Shown here: positions 8,559 through 17,330 of the stretch, piece after piece
How the letters are laid out: each line of letters begins with the position of its first letter
Position numbering within the stretch: position 1 is the stretch's first letter
Origin: Mesoterricola sediminis
Lineage (GTDB): Bacteria; Acidobacteriota; Holophagae; Holophagales; Holophagaceae
Assembly (NCBI RefSeq): GCF_030295425.1
Contig: NZ_AP027081.1
Location: 2,044,965-2,108,964 of the forward strand
DNA length: 64,000 nt
Direction: 5' to 3'
Notes under the pieces: generated by a model
What the model was told of the DNA's origin: nothing
What the model saw: only the letters and a program-made list of their open reading frames with translations
Databases searched by the model: none
Translations under genes and position numbers: made by a program

Positions 8559-10607
8559 ATGACGGACATGGACGAGACCCTGAACGGGAACGGGGACACC
8601 CCCGGCCCGGTCCGGGGTTTCGTCCGCACCGTCAAGAACCGCTGCCGCATCTGCTACACCTGCGTCCGGACCTGCCCGGCCAAGGCCATCCGCATCACCA
8701 AGAGCCAGGCGGAGGTGGTGCCGGAGCGCTGCATCGGGTGCGGCAACTGCATCCGGGTCTGCACCCAGAAGGCCAAGCGCATCGTCTCCACCGTCCACGA
8801 GGTGGAGGACCTGCTGGACGGCAGGCAGCGCGTCGCGGCCATGCTGGCCCCCAGCTTCCCGGTGGAATTCCAGGCCGAGATGGACTTCCGGGTCCTGGTG
8901 GGCATGTGCCGGAAGCTGGGCTTCGACCTGGTGACGGAGGTGGCCTTCGGGGCGGACCTGGTGGCGGAGCGGTACCGCCAGCAGATGATCCTCAACCCCA
9001 TGAAGCAGTACATCGCCACCACGTGCCCGGCCATCGTGGGCTTCGTGGAGCGCTACCATCCCGAGCTCATCCCGGGGCTCTCGCCCATCGTCAGTCCCAT
9101 GGTGGCCATGAGCCGCGTGCTCCGGACGCTCCACCCCGGCATCAAGGTGGTCTTCATCGGGCCCTGCGTGGCCAAGAAGGCCGAGGCCGCCGACCCCGAC
9201 GCCGCGCTGGGGCCGGACGTGGCCATCACCTTCCGCGAGCTGCGCCACCTGTTCCTGCGCCACGACGTCAAGCCCGAGCGCTGCCAGCCCACCGACTTCG
9301 ATCCGCCCCACCCCAACCTGGGGAGCCTCTTCCCCCTCACCCGGGGCTTCCTGCAGGCCGCGTCCATCTCCGAGGACCTGGCCGCCAACGACGTGGTGGC
9401 CACGGACGGGATCGAGGGCTTCACGGCGGTCCTGGAGGAGTTCGGCGCGGGGACCCTGGACGCGCGGCTGGTGGAGCTCCTCAGCTGCAGCGGGTGCATC
9501 GCGGGTCCGGGGCTGTCCACCCAGGAGACGCTCTTCAAGCGGCGGGGCCGGGTGAGCTCGTACAGCCGGTTCCGGGCCTCGACCCTGGACCTGGAGGCCT
9601 GGCAGCGGGAGGTGGACCGCTTCCAGAACCTGGACCTGACCCGGACCTACTCCGCCAACGACCAGCGGCTGGAGGAGCTGGAGCCCCCCGAACTCCACGA
9701 GATCATGCAGCGCATGGGCAAGTACTCCGAGGCCCATGAGCTGAACTGCGGCGCCTGCGGCTACCGCACCTGCCGGGAGCACGCCCTGGCCATCGGCAAG
9801 GGCTTCGCCGAACCGGAGATGTGCCTGCCGTTCGTCATCGACGACAACCTGAACACGATCCGCAAGCTCAGCCAGGCCAACGAGAAGCTCGCCTCGGCCC
9901 AGGAGACCCTGATGCACTCCGAGCGGCTGGCCTCCATGGGCCAGCTGGCCGCGGGCGTGGCGCACGAGATCAACAACCCCCTCGGGGTGGTGCTGATGTA
10001 CACCCACCTGCTCCTGGACGAGTGCGCGTCGGGATCGCCCCTCCGCTCCGACCTGCAGATGATCGCGGACCAGGCCGACCGCTGCAAACGCATCGTGGCG
10101 GGCCTCCTGGACTTCGCCCGGCAGAACAAGGTGGCCCACAACCTCACCGACATCCGGGAGGTGGTGCAGGCCTCCCTGGCGAACCTGCCCGTGCCGCCGG
10201 GGGTCACGGTGGAGGTCTCCCACGCGTCCGGCAGTCCCATGGCGGAGCTGGACCGGGACCAGCTCATCCAGGTGTTCGTGAACCTGGTCGGCAACGCCTT
10301 CGACGCCATGCCCAACGGGGGGCGCCTCCAGATCCGGACCCGGGCCGACGCCCAGTGGCTGGTCATCGAGGTGAAGGACAACGGCACCGGGATCCCCCGC
10401 GAGAACCAGAACAAGATGTTCGAGCCCTTCTTCACCACCAAGCCCATGGGCAAGGGCACCGGGCTGGGCCTGCCGGTCGTCTACGGCATCGTGAAGCTCC
10501 ACCGGGGCGACATCAGCGTCGATTCCAACACGGATCCCATGGCGGGCCCGCGGGGGACGACGTTCACCGTGAAGCTGCCCCGCATGGCCCAGCGGGCGGG
10601 AGTGTGA
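8559..10607 (+). CDS. Sensory [FeFe]-hydrogenase-like histidine kinase (HydS type)
   Basis: 682 aa, no transmembrane segment. Residues 25-75 are a two-cluster ferredoxin (CRICYTCVRTCPAKAI, CIGCGNCIRVC). About 75-370 is a hydrogenase H-domain homologue with altered signatures: TTCPAIV for L1, GPCVAKK for L2 and LSCSGCIAGPG for L3, so cluster cysteines are kept but the catalytic surroundings are not. A further CGACGYRTCREHA cluster motif follows near 400, then HisKA with VAHEINNPLG (His 469) and HATPase (DNGTGIP, GTGLGLP). In hydrogenase classifications this resembles the sensory group C/D enzymes. GGGAGG precedes the ATG. Likely input is H2 or redox state; activity is not shown. Confidence 0.9.
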   Translation: MTDMDETLNGNGDTPGPVRGFVRTVKNRCRICYTCVRTCPAKAIRITKSQAEVVPERCIGCGNCIRVCTQKAKRIVSTVHEVEDLLDGRQRVAAMLAPSFPVEFQAEMDFRVLVGMCRKLGFDLVTEVAFGADLVAERYRQQMILNPMKQYIATTCPAIVGFVERYHPELIPGLSPIVSPMVAMSRVLRTLHPGIKVVFIGPCVAKKAEAADPDAALGPDVAITFRELRHLFLRHDVKPERCQPTDFDPPHPNLGSLFPLTRGFLQAASISEDLAANDVVATDGIEGFTAVLEEFGAGTLDARLVELLSCSGCIAGPGLSTQETLFKRRGRVSSYSRFRASTLDLEAWQREVDRFQNLDLTRTYSANDQRLEELEPPELHEIMQRMGKYSEAHELNCGACGYRTCREHALAIGKGFAEPEMCLPFVIDDNLNTIRKLSQANEKLASAQETLMHSERLASMGQLAAGVAHEINNPLGVVLMYTHLLLDECASGSPLRSDLQMIADQADRCKRIVAGLLDFARQNKVAHNLTDIREVVQASLANLPVPPGVTVEVSHASGSPMAELDRDQLIQVFVNLVGNAFDAMPNGGRLQIRTRADAQWLVIEVKDNGTGIPRENQNKMFEPFFTTKPMGKGTGLGLPVVYGIVKLHRGDISVDSNTDPMAGPRGTTFTVKLPRMAQRAGV

Positions 10608-10608
10608 C

Positions 10609-11739
10609 ATGAGAGAGACCCTGCACCTGCTGGTGGTGGACGACGAGCTGGGGATGCGGACCTCCATCGAGCGGGCCCTGCGGAGCTACACCACGTCCTT
10701 CGAGGACATCGAGGCGGAGGTGGACTTCCGCATCTCCCTGGCCGAGAGCGGGGAGGCCGCCCTGGACCTGGCCGCGGCCGATCCGCCCCAGATCATCCTG
10801 CTGGACTACAAGCTGCCCGGGATCTCCGGCCTCGACGTGCTCCAGACCCTGGCGGACCGCAAGTGCGAGGCGCTGATCGTCATGATCACCGCCTACGCCA
10901 GCCTCGAGACGGCGGTCCAGGCCACGAAGATCGGGGCCTTCGACTTCCTGGCCAAGCCCTTCACCCCCATCGAGGTGAAGGCGGCCATCCACAAGACGGC
11001 CAAGCATTTCATGATCCAGGCCCAGGCCCGGAAGCTGGCTGGCGAACGCCGGCAGATCCGCTTCGAGTTCCTGCGGGTCCTGGCCCACGAGCTGAAGAGT
11101 CCCCTGGCCGCGGTGGAGGGGAACCTGCGCATCCTGCGGGACCACGCCGCGGGGGAGGACCTGGCCGCCTACGATCACCTCGCGGATCGGTCAATCGTCC
11201 GCCTGGAGGGCATGCGCAAGCTCATCCTCGACCTCCTGGACCTCACCCGCCTGGAATCGGGCCAGAAGCAGCGGGAGCTGGCCGAGGTGGACCTCTGCGC
11301 CTCGGCCCTCCAGAGCCTGGAGACGCACCAGACCCTGGCCGCCGAGAAGGGCGTGACCCTCCTGTTCGTGCCGCCGGGCCCGGTGCTCCTGCAGGCGGAC
11401 CCCGGCGAACTGGAGATGATGTTCAACAACCTGGTGTCCAACGCCGTGAAATACAACCGCGAAGGGGGCTCGGTGACGGTGGAGGTGGAGGACGGCGAGG
11501 CCGAGGTGGCCGTGCGCGTCCACGACACGGGCATCGGCATCTCGCAGGAGGACCAGGCCCGGCTCTTCGGGGAGTTCAGCCGCATCAAGAACGAGAAGAC
11601 CCGCAACATCCTGGGATCGGGCCTCGGGCTGTCCATCCTCAAGCGCCTCGCGGCCCTCTACGGGGGGCGGGTGCGCGTGGAGAGCGAACCGGACCGGGGC
11701 TCCACGTTCACGGTGGTCCTGAAGAAGGGCGGGGCCTGA
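10609..11739 (+). CDS. Receiver-histidine kinase hybrid, soluble
   Basis: 376 aa. Residues 1-125 form a receiver (VVDDELG, phospho-Asp in IILLDYKLPG, Lys in FLAKPFTP); 145-376 form a histidine kinase with LAHELKSPLAAVEG as H-box, NNLVSNAVKYN as N-box, and DTGIGIS and GSGLGLSI as G-boxes. There is no membrane segment or sensor domain, so its input is most simply phosphorylation by the kinase encoded one base upstream. This order, receiver first and kinase second, suits a relay intermediate rather than a classical sensor. No DNA-binding output is encoded in the operon, so the final target is unknown. A hairpin terminator follows at 11774. Confidence 0.9.
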   Translation: MRETLHLLVVDDELGMRTSIERALRSYTTSFEDIEAEVDFRISLAESGEAALDLAAADPPQIILLDYKLPGISGLDVLQTLADRKCEALIVMITAYASLETAVQATKIGAFDFLAKPFTPIEVKAAIHKTAKHFMIQAQARKLAGERRQIRFEFLRVLAHELKSPLAAVEGNLRILRDHAAGEDLAAYDHLADRSIVRLEGMRKLILDLLDLTRLESGQKQRELAEVDLCASALQSLETHQTLAAEKGVTLLFVPPGPVLLQADPGELEMMFNNLVSNAVKYNREGGSVTVEVEDGEAEVAVRVHDTGIGISQEDQARLFGEFSRIKNEKTRNILGSGLGLSILKRLAALYGGRVRVESEPDRGSTFTVVLKKGGA

Positions 11740-11773
11740 CCCCGGGGAACCCAACGCTCGTCCGGAAGCACTG

Positions 11774-11808
11774 AAGGGCGGCGGCGCCAACGCGGCCGGC
11801 CGCCCTTT
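11774..11808 (+). terminator. Probable rho-independent terminator of the hydrogenase operon
   Basis: AAGGGCGGC ... GCCGCCCTT forms a 9-bp stem, followed only by a short T run. It lies 35 bases after the receiver-kinase gene and before the NHL-repeat gene. Confidence 0.55.
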
Positions 11809-11824
11809 CCCGAAGGATGCCACG

Positions 11825-14203
11825 TTGACTTTCCCCATGCTCCGCTTCGCGCGGCCCGCCCTGGCCGTGCTCACCGTCCTGCCCGCCCACGCGGGCATCA
11901 CCGTTTCCATCGGGGCGCCCACCTTCGACGTGGAGGCCGGGGCCACGCTCCAGCTCCTGGCCCACGTGGCGGGGAGCGCGGATCCGCGGGTGACCTGGCG
12001 CGTGGTGGACCGGGAGGCCCGCCTCAGCGCGGAGGGGCGCTTCGGGGCCCCGCCCCAGGTGACCGGGGTGGAGCGGTTCGTCATCCGCGCCACGAGCGTG
12101 GCCGACCCCCGGGCCCAGGCCGAGGTCACCGTGCGGGTCCATCCGGCAGGGACCCTTCCCCTGGCCGTTTCCCGGCCCAGCCGCAAGCGCAAGGCGGAGG
12201 AGCCCCTGGCCCCGTCGCCCTCCCGGCGCCTCTCGCCCGGGGAGGCGGCGGACCTGGAGGCCCGGATCCAGGCCGCCGGCATCGGCGACTGGGAGACCGT
12301 CCTGGCGCTGACCAAGGCCGTAGGTCTGCTCGGTGATACCTGGGAGCTGAAGGGGCGCCCCTTCCTGGACCAGGAGACGGGGCGGCCGTACCTGGACGCG
12401 CCCGTGGTGACCCTGCGCGAGGACGAGGCCCCGGAGATCCTCGTGGGCTACGGGGTCCCCGTCCATCCGGACCTGCCCCTGGATGCCCTCACCGCCACCG
12501 GCGTGCTCGTGACCCTCCGGGAGGGGGACGCCTGGACCCGCCAGGACGCCGGCGACTGGGATCCGGCGGCCTCCCTCGGAAGCCCGTCGGCCCTGGGGGC
12601 GCATGCGTTCACCGCGGCCGAGGGCGAAGCCTGGGTGGAGGTCCTGAAGGGGGACGCCCGCGAGGGCTGGAGCCGGGTGGTGCAGCACCAGCGCCTCCGG
12701 GTGCGGGGGCTCCTGCCCTGGCTGGGTTCCGACGACGAGGCCGGCAGCGTGGACGGGCAGGGGGCCCTCGCCCGCTTCCAGCAGCCGGCGGGCATGGTGG
12801 CCTTCCACCAGGAGGGCCAGCGCATCGTCCTCGTGGCCGATGCCGCCGCCCATGTGATCCGTCGGGTGGACGCCGCGGGGGCGGTCACCACCCTCCTGGG
12901 CGCGCCGGGGGAGCCGGGCCGGGTGGATGGCCAGGGGGGCACGGCCCGCCTGAACGCACCCACCTTCCTCGTTCACCGGCCCGCGTCCTGGGCCGCCGCC
13001 GAGGACACGCGCCTGGGCCGCCCGGGGATCCTGGTGGCGGACACGGGCAACCACGCCCTGCGACTCGTGGACGCGGAGGGCCGGATGGCGACCCTCGCCG
13101 GCGGCGACCGGGGCTTCGCCGACGGGGAGCTGGCGGAGGCCCGGTTCGACACCCCCCGGGGCCTCGTGGCCCTGCCGGACGGCACCGTCTTCGTGGCGGA
13201 CGCGGGCAATCACCGGATCCGGCGCATCGATCCGGCGGGCCGGGTGAGCACGCTGGCGGGAACGGGGGTCCGGGGTCACCAGGACGGGGCCGCCGCCGAG
13301 GCGACCTTCACGGACCTCAAAGGCCTCGCAGCCTGGGGCGATCGCCTGATCGTGGCCGATGGGTCCACCCTGCGCCTGGTGGAACCCTCGGGGCAGGTCC
13401 GCACCGTCCTGGGCCAGCCCGGCGACGCCACCCATTGGTGCGACCAGGGCACCGAGGCGCGCTTGGCCGATCCCTGGGCGGTGGTCCCCGTGCCGGGCGG
13501 CCTCCTGGTGACGGATCCGGTGAACCGGGTGGTCTACCGGGTGGACATCGAAGTGCCGGTCGTGCCCTTCCTGAACCTCGGGGCGCCCGTGGAGGTGCAT
13601 CCCATCTTCACCTTGATGGTGGCCTGCGGGGATCCCGAATGGACCCGGACCCGGCCCGGTCTCCCCTTCCCGGTGGGCGGCTTCCCGGACCTGACCTTCG
13701 CCGCCGTGGCGGAGCCCCGGGCCCTGTGCAGCCTGGGGGACGGGGATCACCTCGTCGCCACGGGGCCCGCCATCGCCCGACTCCAGGCCCTGGAGGGGGG
13801 GCTGGTGATCCGCCCCTGGGCGCCCCTGGATCCGGAGGCGGCCGGGGTGCTGGCCGGCGGGGTCCGGCCCGGCCTGCCCATCGATCTGTGGGTCACCTCG
13901 GACCGGCGGCCGGGAGACCCCGACGCCGAGGATCCGTGCTTGATCCGCTTCGAGGTGCTCGACCTGGCCGGGGACCTCGGGGCCCCGCCTGCGGCCTCGG
14001 GCCTGGGCCGCCTGGAGGCGCCGGGGGCCGTGCGCCTGCGGGTCCCCGCCCTGGCGCCGGGCGCGTATGCCCTGCGCTTCCGCACCGTGTCCCGCGCCGG
14101 CTGGGTGAATGTGGCCGACTTCGCCCTGAATGTGCAGCCCGCGGAAGGGCCGGACCCCGCGAGGCCCGACGAACCCGCCGGCCCGGCTATAGTGGAGGAT
14201 TGA
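11825..14203 (+). CDS. Secreted NHL-repeat beta-propeller protein
   Basis: 792 aa. A hydrophobic signal segment (LAVLTVLPAHAG) is followed by an Ig-like region (about 25-105, VTWRVVDREARLSAEG), then from about 300 to 580 several NHL repeats with the recurring pattern VADxGNHxxRxxD ... xxxTLAG (for example VFVADAGNHRIRRID), which build a beta-propeller. The C-terminal part is beta-rich without a recognised domain. Likely periplasmic or surface-exposed, binding protein or polysaccharide; no catalytic motif is seen. The start is a TTG with AAGGATG a few bases upstream; an ATG 12 bases later would keep the signal peptide. It is followed after 16 bases by the sensor kinase, possibly one transcript. 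Confidence 0.8.
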   Translation: MTFPMLRFARPALAVLTVLPAHAGITVSIGAPTFDVEAGATLQLLAHVAGSADPRVTWRVVDREARLSAEGRFGAPPQVTGVERFVIRATSVADPRAQAEVTVRVHPAGTLPLAVSRPSRKRKAEEPLAPSPSRRLSPGEAADLEARIQAAGIGDWETVLALTKAVGLLGDTWELKGRPFLDQETGRPYLDAPVVTLREDEAPEILVGYGVPVHPDLPLDALTATGVLVTLREGDAWTRQDAGDWDPAASLGSPSALGAHAFTAAEGEAWVEVLKGDAREGWSRVVQHQRLRVRGLLPWLGSDDEAGSVDGQGALARFQQPAGMVAFHQEGQRIVLVADAAAHVIRRVDAAGAVTTLLGAPGEPGRVDGQGGTARLNAPTFLVHRPASWAAAEDTRLGRPGILVADTGNHALRLVDAEGRMATLAGGDRGFADGELAEARFDTPRGLVALPDGTVFVADAGNHRIRRIDPAGRVSTLAGTGVRGHQDGAAAEATFTDLKGLAAWGDRLIVADGSTLRLVEPSGQVRTVLGQPGDATHWCDQGTEARLADPWAVVPVPGGLLVTDPVNRVVYRVDIEVPVVPFLNLGAPVEVHPIFTLMVACGDPEWTRTRPGLPFPVGGFPDLTFAAVAEPRALCSLGDGDHLVATGPAIARLQALEGGLVIRPWAPLDPEAAGVLAGGVRPGLPIDLWVTSDRRPGDPDAEDPCLIRFEVLDLAGDLGAPPAASGLGRLEAPGAVRLRVPALAPGAYALRFRTVSRAGWVNVADFALNVQPAEGPDPARPDEPAGPAIVED

Positions 14204-14219
14204 CCTCCCTGCCTGCCCC

Positions 14220-16469
14220 GTGCCCCTGCGTTTCCCCCTTTCCCGCCTGCTGAGGCTCGTCGGCCTCCTGGCCATGGCCTGCCTGGCCCTGGGCGCGGTC
14301 CAGGCGGAGCCCGAGCAGGTGACCCTTCAGCTCAAGTGGCATCACCAGTTCCAGTTCGCGGGCTACTACGCCGCGGAGGACCAGGGCTACTACAAGGAGG
14401 CGGGCCTCCAAGTGAATATCCGGGAGGCCGAGCCTGGGCTGGATGTCACCCAGGAGGTGACCTCGGGCCGGGCCCAGTACGGCGTCGGGACCAGCGCCCT
14501 CCTCCTCGCCCGCTACCACGGCGCGCCGGTGGTGGTGCTGGCGGCGATCTTCCAGCATTCGCCCGCGGTCTTCCTGGCCAAGGGGGGCATGGGCATCGCG
14601 ACCGTGCACGACCTCGCCGGCCGGCGCGTGATGCTGGAGGACGGGGCCGACGAACTGCGGGCCTACCTCCGGAAGGAGGGGATGTCCGAACGGTCCCTCG
14701 TCCTGGTCAAGCACACCTTCGATCCCGCGGACCTCCTCAAGGGCCAGGTGGCCTGCATGAGCGCGTACGACACGGATGAGCCCTACTTCCTGGACCAGGC
14801 GGGCCAGGACTACCTCACCTTCAGCCCCCGCATGGGGGGCATCGACTTCTACGGGGACAACCTGTTCACCAGCGAGGCGGAGCTCAAGGCCCATCCCGCC
14901 CGGGTCAAGGCCTTCCGCGAGGCGAGCCTGCGCGGGTGGAAGTACGCCATGGCCCATCCCGAGGAGGTGGCGGACCTGATCATCCGCCGCTACGGGCCGC
15001 GCCGGGGCAAGGACTACATCCGCTTCGAGGCCCGGCGCATGGTTCCGCTCATCCAGCCGAACCTCGTGGACATCGGCTACATGTACGAGGGCCGGTGGCA
15101 GCATGTGGCGGACGTGTACGAGGACCTGGGCCTCCTCCCGGACGGCTACGACTTCTCGGCCTTCGTGTACGACCCGGAGGCCGCCGCCTCCCGGGCCCGC
15201 CAGAAGCGCTTCATCCTGGGCTTCGGGGCCATGGCCGCCCTGGGCCTCGCGCTGGGGGGCCTCGCCCTCGTCTTCTACCGCCTCAATGTCCGGCTCCGCC
15301 TCGAGATCGCCTCCCGCCTCCGCGCCGAGGAGGACATGCGCCAGGAACACGCCAAGCAGCGCGAACTCCAGGACCAGCTCCAGCAGTCCCAGAAGATGCA
15401 GAGCCTCGGCAGCCTGGCGGGAGGGGTCGCCCACGACATGAACAACGTGCTGGGCGCCATCCTGGGCATGGCCAGCTCCCAGCTGGAGCAGCACCCGGAG
15501 GGCTCCCCGGCCCGCCGGGCCTTCACGACCATCATCAAGGCGGCGGAGCGGGGCGGGGGCATGGTCCGGGGCCTGCTGGACTTCGCCCGCAAGAGCCCGG
15601 CCCAGGCCCGGGACTTCAGCCTGAACGTGGTGATGCGGGAGGAGGTGCTCCTGCTGGAGCGCACCACCCTCGCCCGGGTGCGCCTGGACCTGGACCTGGA
15701 TCCCGACCTGCGCACCCTGCGAGGCGATCCGGGCGCCCTCAGCCACGCCATCATGAACCTGTGCGTCAACGCCGTGGACGCCATGCCCGAGGGGGGCGTC
15801 CTGACCCTCCGCACGCGGAACCTGGAGGATGGCCGCGTCGAGGCCCAGGTCGAGGACACGGGCACCGGCATGCCGCCCGAGGTGCTGGCCCGGGCCCTGG
15901 ATCCCTTCTTCACCACCAAGGCCGAAGGGCGGGGGACGGGGCTGGGCCTGTCCATGGTGTACAGCACCGTCACGGCCCACCAGGGGGAACTCCACCTCGA
16001 CAGCGCGCCGGGGCGCGGCACCCGGGTGAGCCTGCGCTTCCCGGCCCTGGGGACGGCCCCCCGGCGCGAGGCCGGGGCCGAACCCTGGACGGCCCCGCCC
16101 CCGGTCCGCCCCCTCCGCGTCCTGGTGGCCGACGACGATCCCCTGGTCCGGGAATCCATCCAATCCGTGCTCGAGGTCCTCGGGCACCGGGCCGAGGCCT
16201 TTCCCACCGGGGAGGAACTGCTGGACCGCCTCGCCGACCTCCCGGACGTGGACCTGGTGATCCTGGACCTGAACATGCCCGGCCTGGGCGGGCCGGGGAC
16301 CCTGCCGCGCCTGCGCGCCCTGCGGCCGGACCTGCCCGTGTTCCTGGTCACCGGCCGGGCGGATGGCGAGGCCCAGGCCCTGGTGGACGGGTACCCGGGC
16401 GTGATCCTGCTGGGCAAGCCCTTTTCCCTGAAGGAACTGGACGACCGGCTCATCCGCACCTTCGCGTAG
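14220..16469 (+). CDS. NMT1/THI5-like binding domain fused to histidine kinase and receiver
   Basis: 749 aa. Signal segment (LVGLLAMACLALGAVQA), then an NMT1/THI5 periplasmic-binding domain (about 30-310; LKWHHQFQFAGYYAAEDQGYY is characteristic of pyrimidine-precursor/nitrate/sulfonate-type solute binding). A transmembrane helix follows (near 335-355), then a coiled coil, HisKA with GGVAHDMNNVLGAI, HATPase (DTGTGMP, GTGLGLS) and a C-terminal receiver (VADDDPLV, LDLNMPG, GKPFS). Such fusions sense a small molecule in the periplasm and phosphorylate their own receiver. The start is GTG. Ligand and output partner are unknown; neighbours give no clear hint. Confidence 0.9.
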   Translation: MPLRFPLSRLLRLVGLLAMACLALGAVQAEPEQVTLQLKWHHQFQFAGYYAAEDQGYYKEAGLQVNIREAEPGLDVTQEVTSGRAQYGVGTSALLLARYHGAPVVVLAAIFQHSPAVFLAKGGMGIATVHDLAGRRVMLEDGADELRAYLRKEGMSERSLVLVKHTFDPADLLKGQVACMSAYDTDEPYFLDQAGQDYLTFSPRMGGIDFYGDNLFTSEAELKAHPARVKAFREASLRGWKYAMAHPEEVADLIIRRYGPRRGKDYIRFEARRMVPLIQPNLVDIGYMYEGRWQHVADVYEDLGLLPDGYDFSAFVYDPEAAASRARQKRFILGFGAMAALGLALGGLALVFYRLNVRLRLEIASRLRAEEDMRQEHAKQRELQDQLQQSQKMQSLGSLAGGVAHDMNNVLGAILGMASSQLEQHPEGSPARRAFTTIIKAAERGGGMVRGLLDFARKSPAQARDFSLNVVMREEVLLLERTTLARVRLDLDLDPDLRTLRGDPGALSHAIMNLCVNAVDAMPEGGVLTLRTRNLEDGRVEAQVEDTGTGMPPEVLARALDPFFTTKAEGRGTGLGLSMVYSTVTAHQGELHLDSAPGRGTRVSLRFPALGTAPRREAGAEPWTAPPPVRPLRVLVADDDPLVRESIQSVLEVLGHRAEAFPTGEELLDRLADLPDVDLVILDLNMPGLGGPGTLPRLRALRPDLPVFLVTGRADGEAQALVDGYPGVILLGKPFSLKELDDRLIRTFA

Positions 16470-16540
16470 CCCGCGCCCCGGCCCGCCACCCCCCCTGGAC
16501 ATCCTGTATTGGCATCGGCCCCCGAATGCGGTAGGTTCCT

Positions 16541-16567
16541 CCCCAGGCGGCCGCGGGCGGCCTGGGG
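16541..16567 (+). promoter_or_regulatory. Hairpin in hypB leader
   Basis: CCCCAGGC (16541-16548) pairs with GCCTGGGG (16560-16567), an 8-bp GC stem with an 11-base loop. Its 3' arm abuts and partly overlaps the GGGGAGGGA Shine-Dalgarno of hypB (ATG at 16575), so folding could mask the ribosome site. Confidence 0.4.
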
Positions 16568-16574
16568 AGGGACC

Positions 16575-17327
16575 ATGTGCACCACGTGTGGATGCGGCGG
16601 CGGCGGCGCCACGATCGGCGGCAAGCCCCACAGCCATGAGCACGCCCATGCGCCGGTTCGCCCTGGCGCGCGGCGGCGGGTGGTGTCCCTCGAACAGGAC
16701 CTCCTGGCCAAGAACAACGCCCTGGCCGCGGAGAACCGCGCCGCGTTCCGGGCCCGGGGCCAGTTCGTGCTCAACCTGGTCAGCAGCCCCGGCTCCGGCA
16801 AGACCACCCTCCTGGTGGAGACCATCCGGCGCCTGGGGGGGCAGGTGGCCGTGGCCGTCATCGAGGGGGACCAGCAGACCCGCCATGACGCCGACCGGAT
16901 CCAGGCCGCCGGCGCCCCCGCGGTCCAGATCAACACGGGCAAGGGATGCCACCTGGACGCCCACATGGTCGGCCATGCCGCCGAGGACCTGGCCGCGCCC
17001 GACGGGGCGGTGATCTTCGTGGAGAACGTGGGGAACCTCGTGTGCCCGGCCGGCTTCGACCTGGGGGAGGCCCACAAGGTGGTGATCCTCTCGGTGACCG
17101 AGGGCGAGGACAAGCCCTTCAAATACCCCGACATGTTCGCGGCCGCCGACCTGCTGCTCGTCAACAAGGTGGACCTGCTGCCCCACCTGACCTTCGACGT
17201 GGAGCGCTGCGTGGCCAACGCCCTCCAGGTGAACCCCCGCCTGGAGGTCATTCGCCTGTCGGCCACCTCCGGGGAGAACCTGGACGCCTGGATCCGCTGG
17301 ATCCTCGACCACCGCGCCCGGGCCTGA
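16575..17327 (+). CDS. hypB: Hydrogenase nickel-incorporation GTPase HypB
   Basis: 250 aa. HypB is the GTPase that helps insert nickel into [NiFe] hydrogenases with HypA. The N-terminal metal site [11 protein letters not shown] fits the family and supports this start; a short His-rich stretch (HSHEHAHAP) follows. The P-loop is SSPGSGKTT, switch/G3 region VIEGDQQT, and LLVNKVDLL gives the NKxD guanine motif. GGGGAGGGA precedes the ATG. hypF follows after 3 bases. The rest of the hyp set (A, C, D, E) and any [NiFe] hydrogenase are not in the window. Confidence 0.95.
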   Translation: MCTTCGCGGGGATIGGKPHSHEHAHAPVRPGARRRVVSLEQDLLAKNNALAAENRAAFRARGQFVLNLVSSPGSGKTTLLVETIRRLGGQVAVAVIEGDQQTRHDADRIQAAGAPAVQINTGKGCHLDAHMVGHAAEDLAAPDGAVIFVENVGNLVCPAGFDLGEAHKVVILSVTEGEDKPFKYPDMFAAADLLLVNKVDLLPHLTFDVERCVANALQVNPRLEVIRLSATSGENLDAWIRWILDHRARA

Positions 17328-17330
17328 GGC

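Noticed and set aside
8559..10607. A second catalytic [FeFe] hydrogenase
   Set aside because: The L1 and L3 signatures are altered and the protein ends in a full histidine kinase, so a sensor is the better reading.
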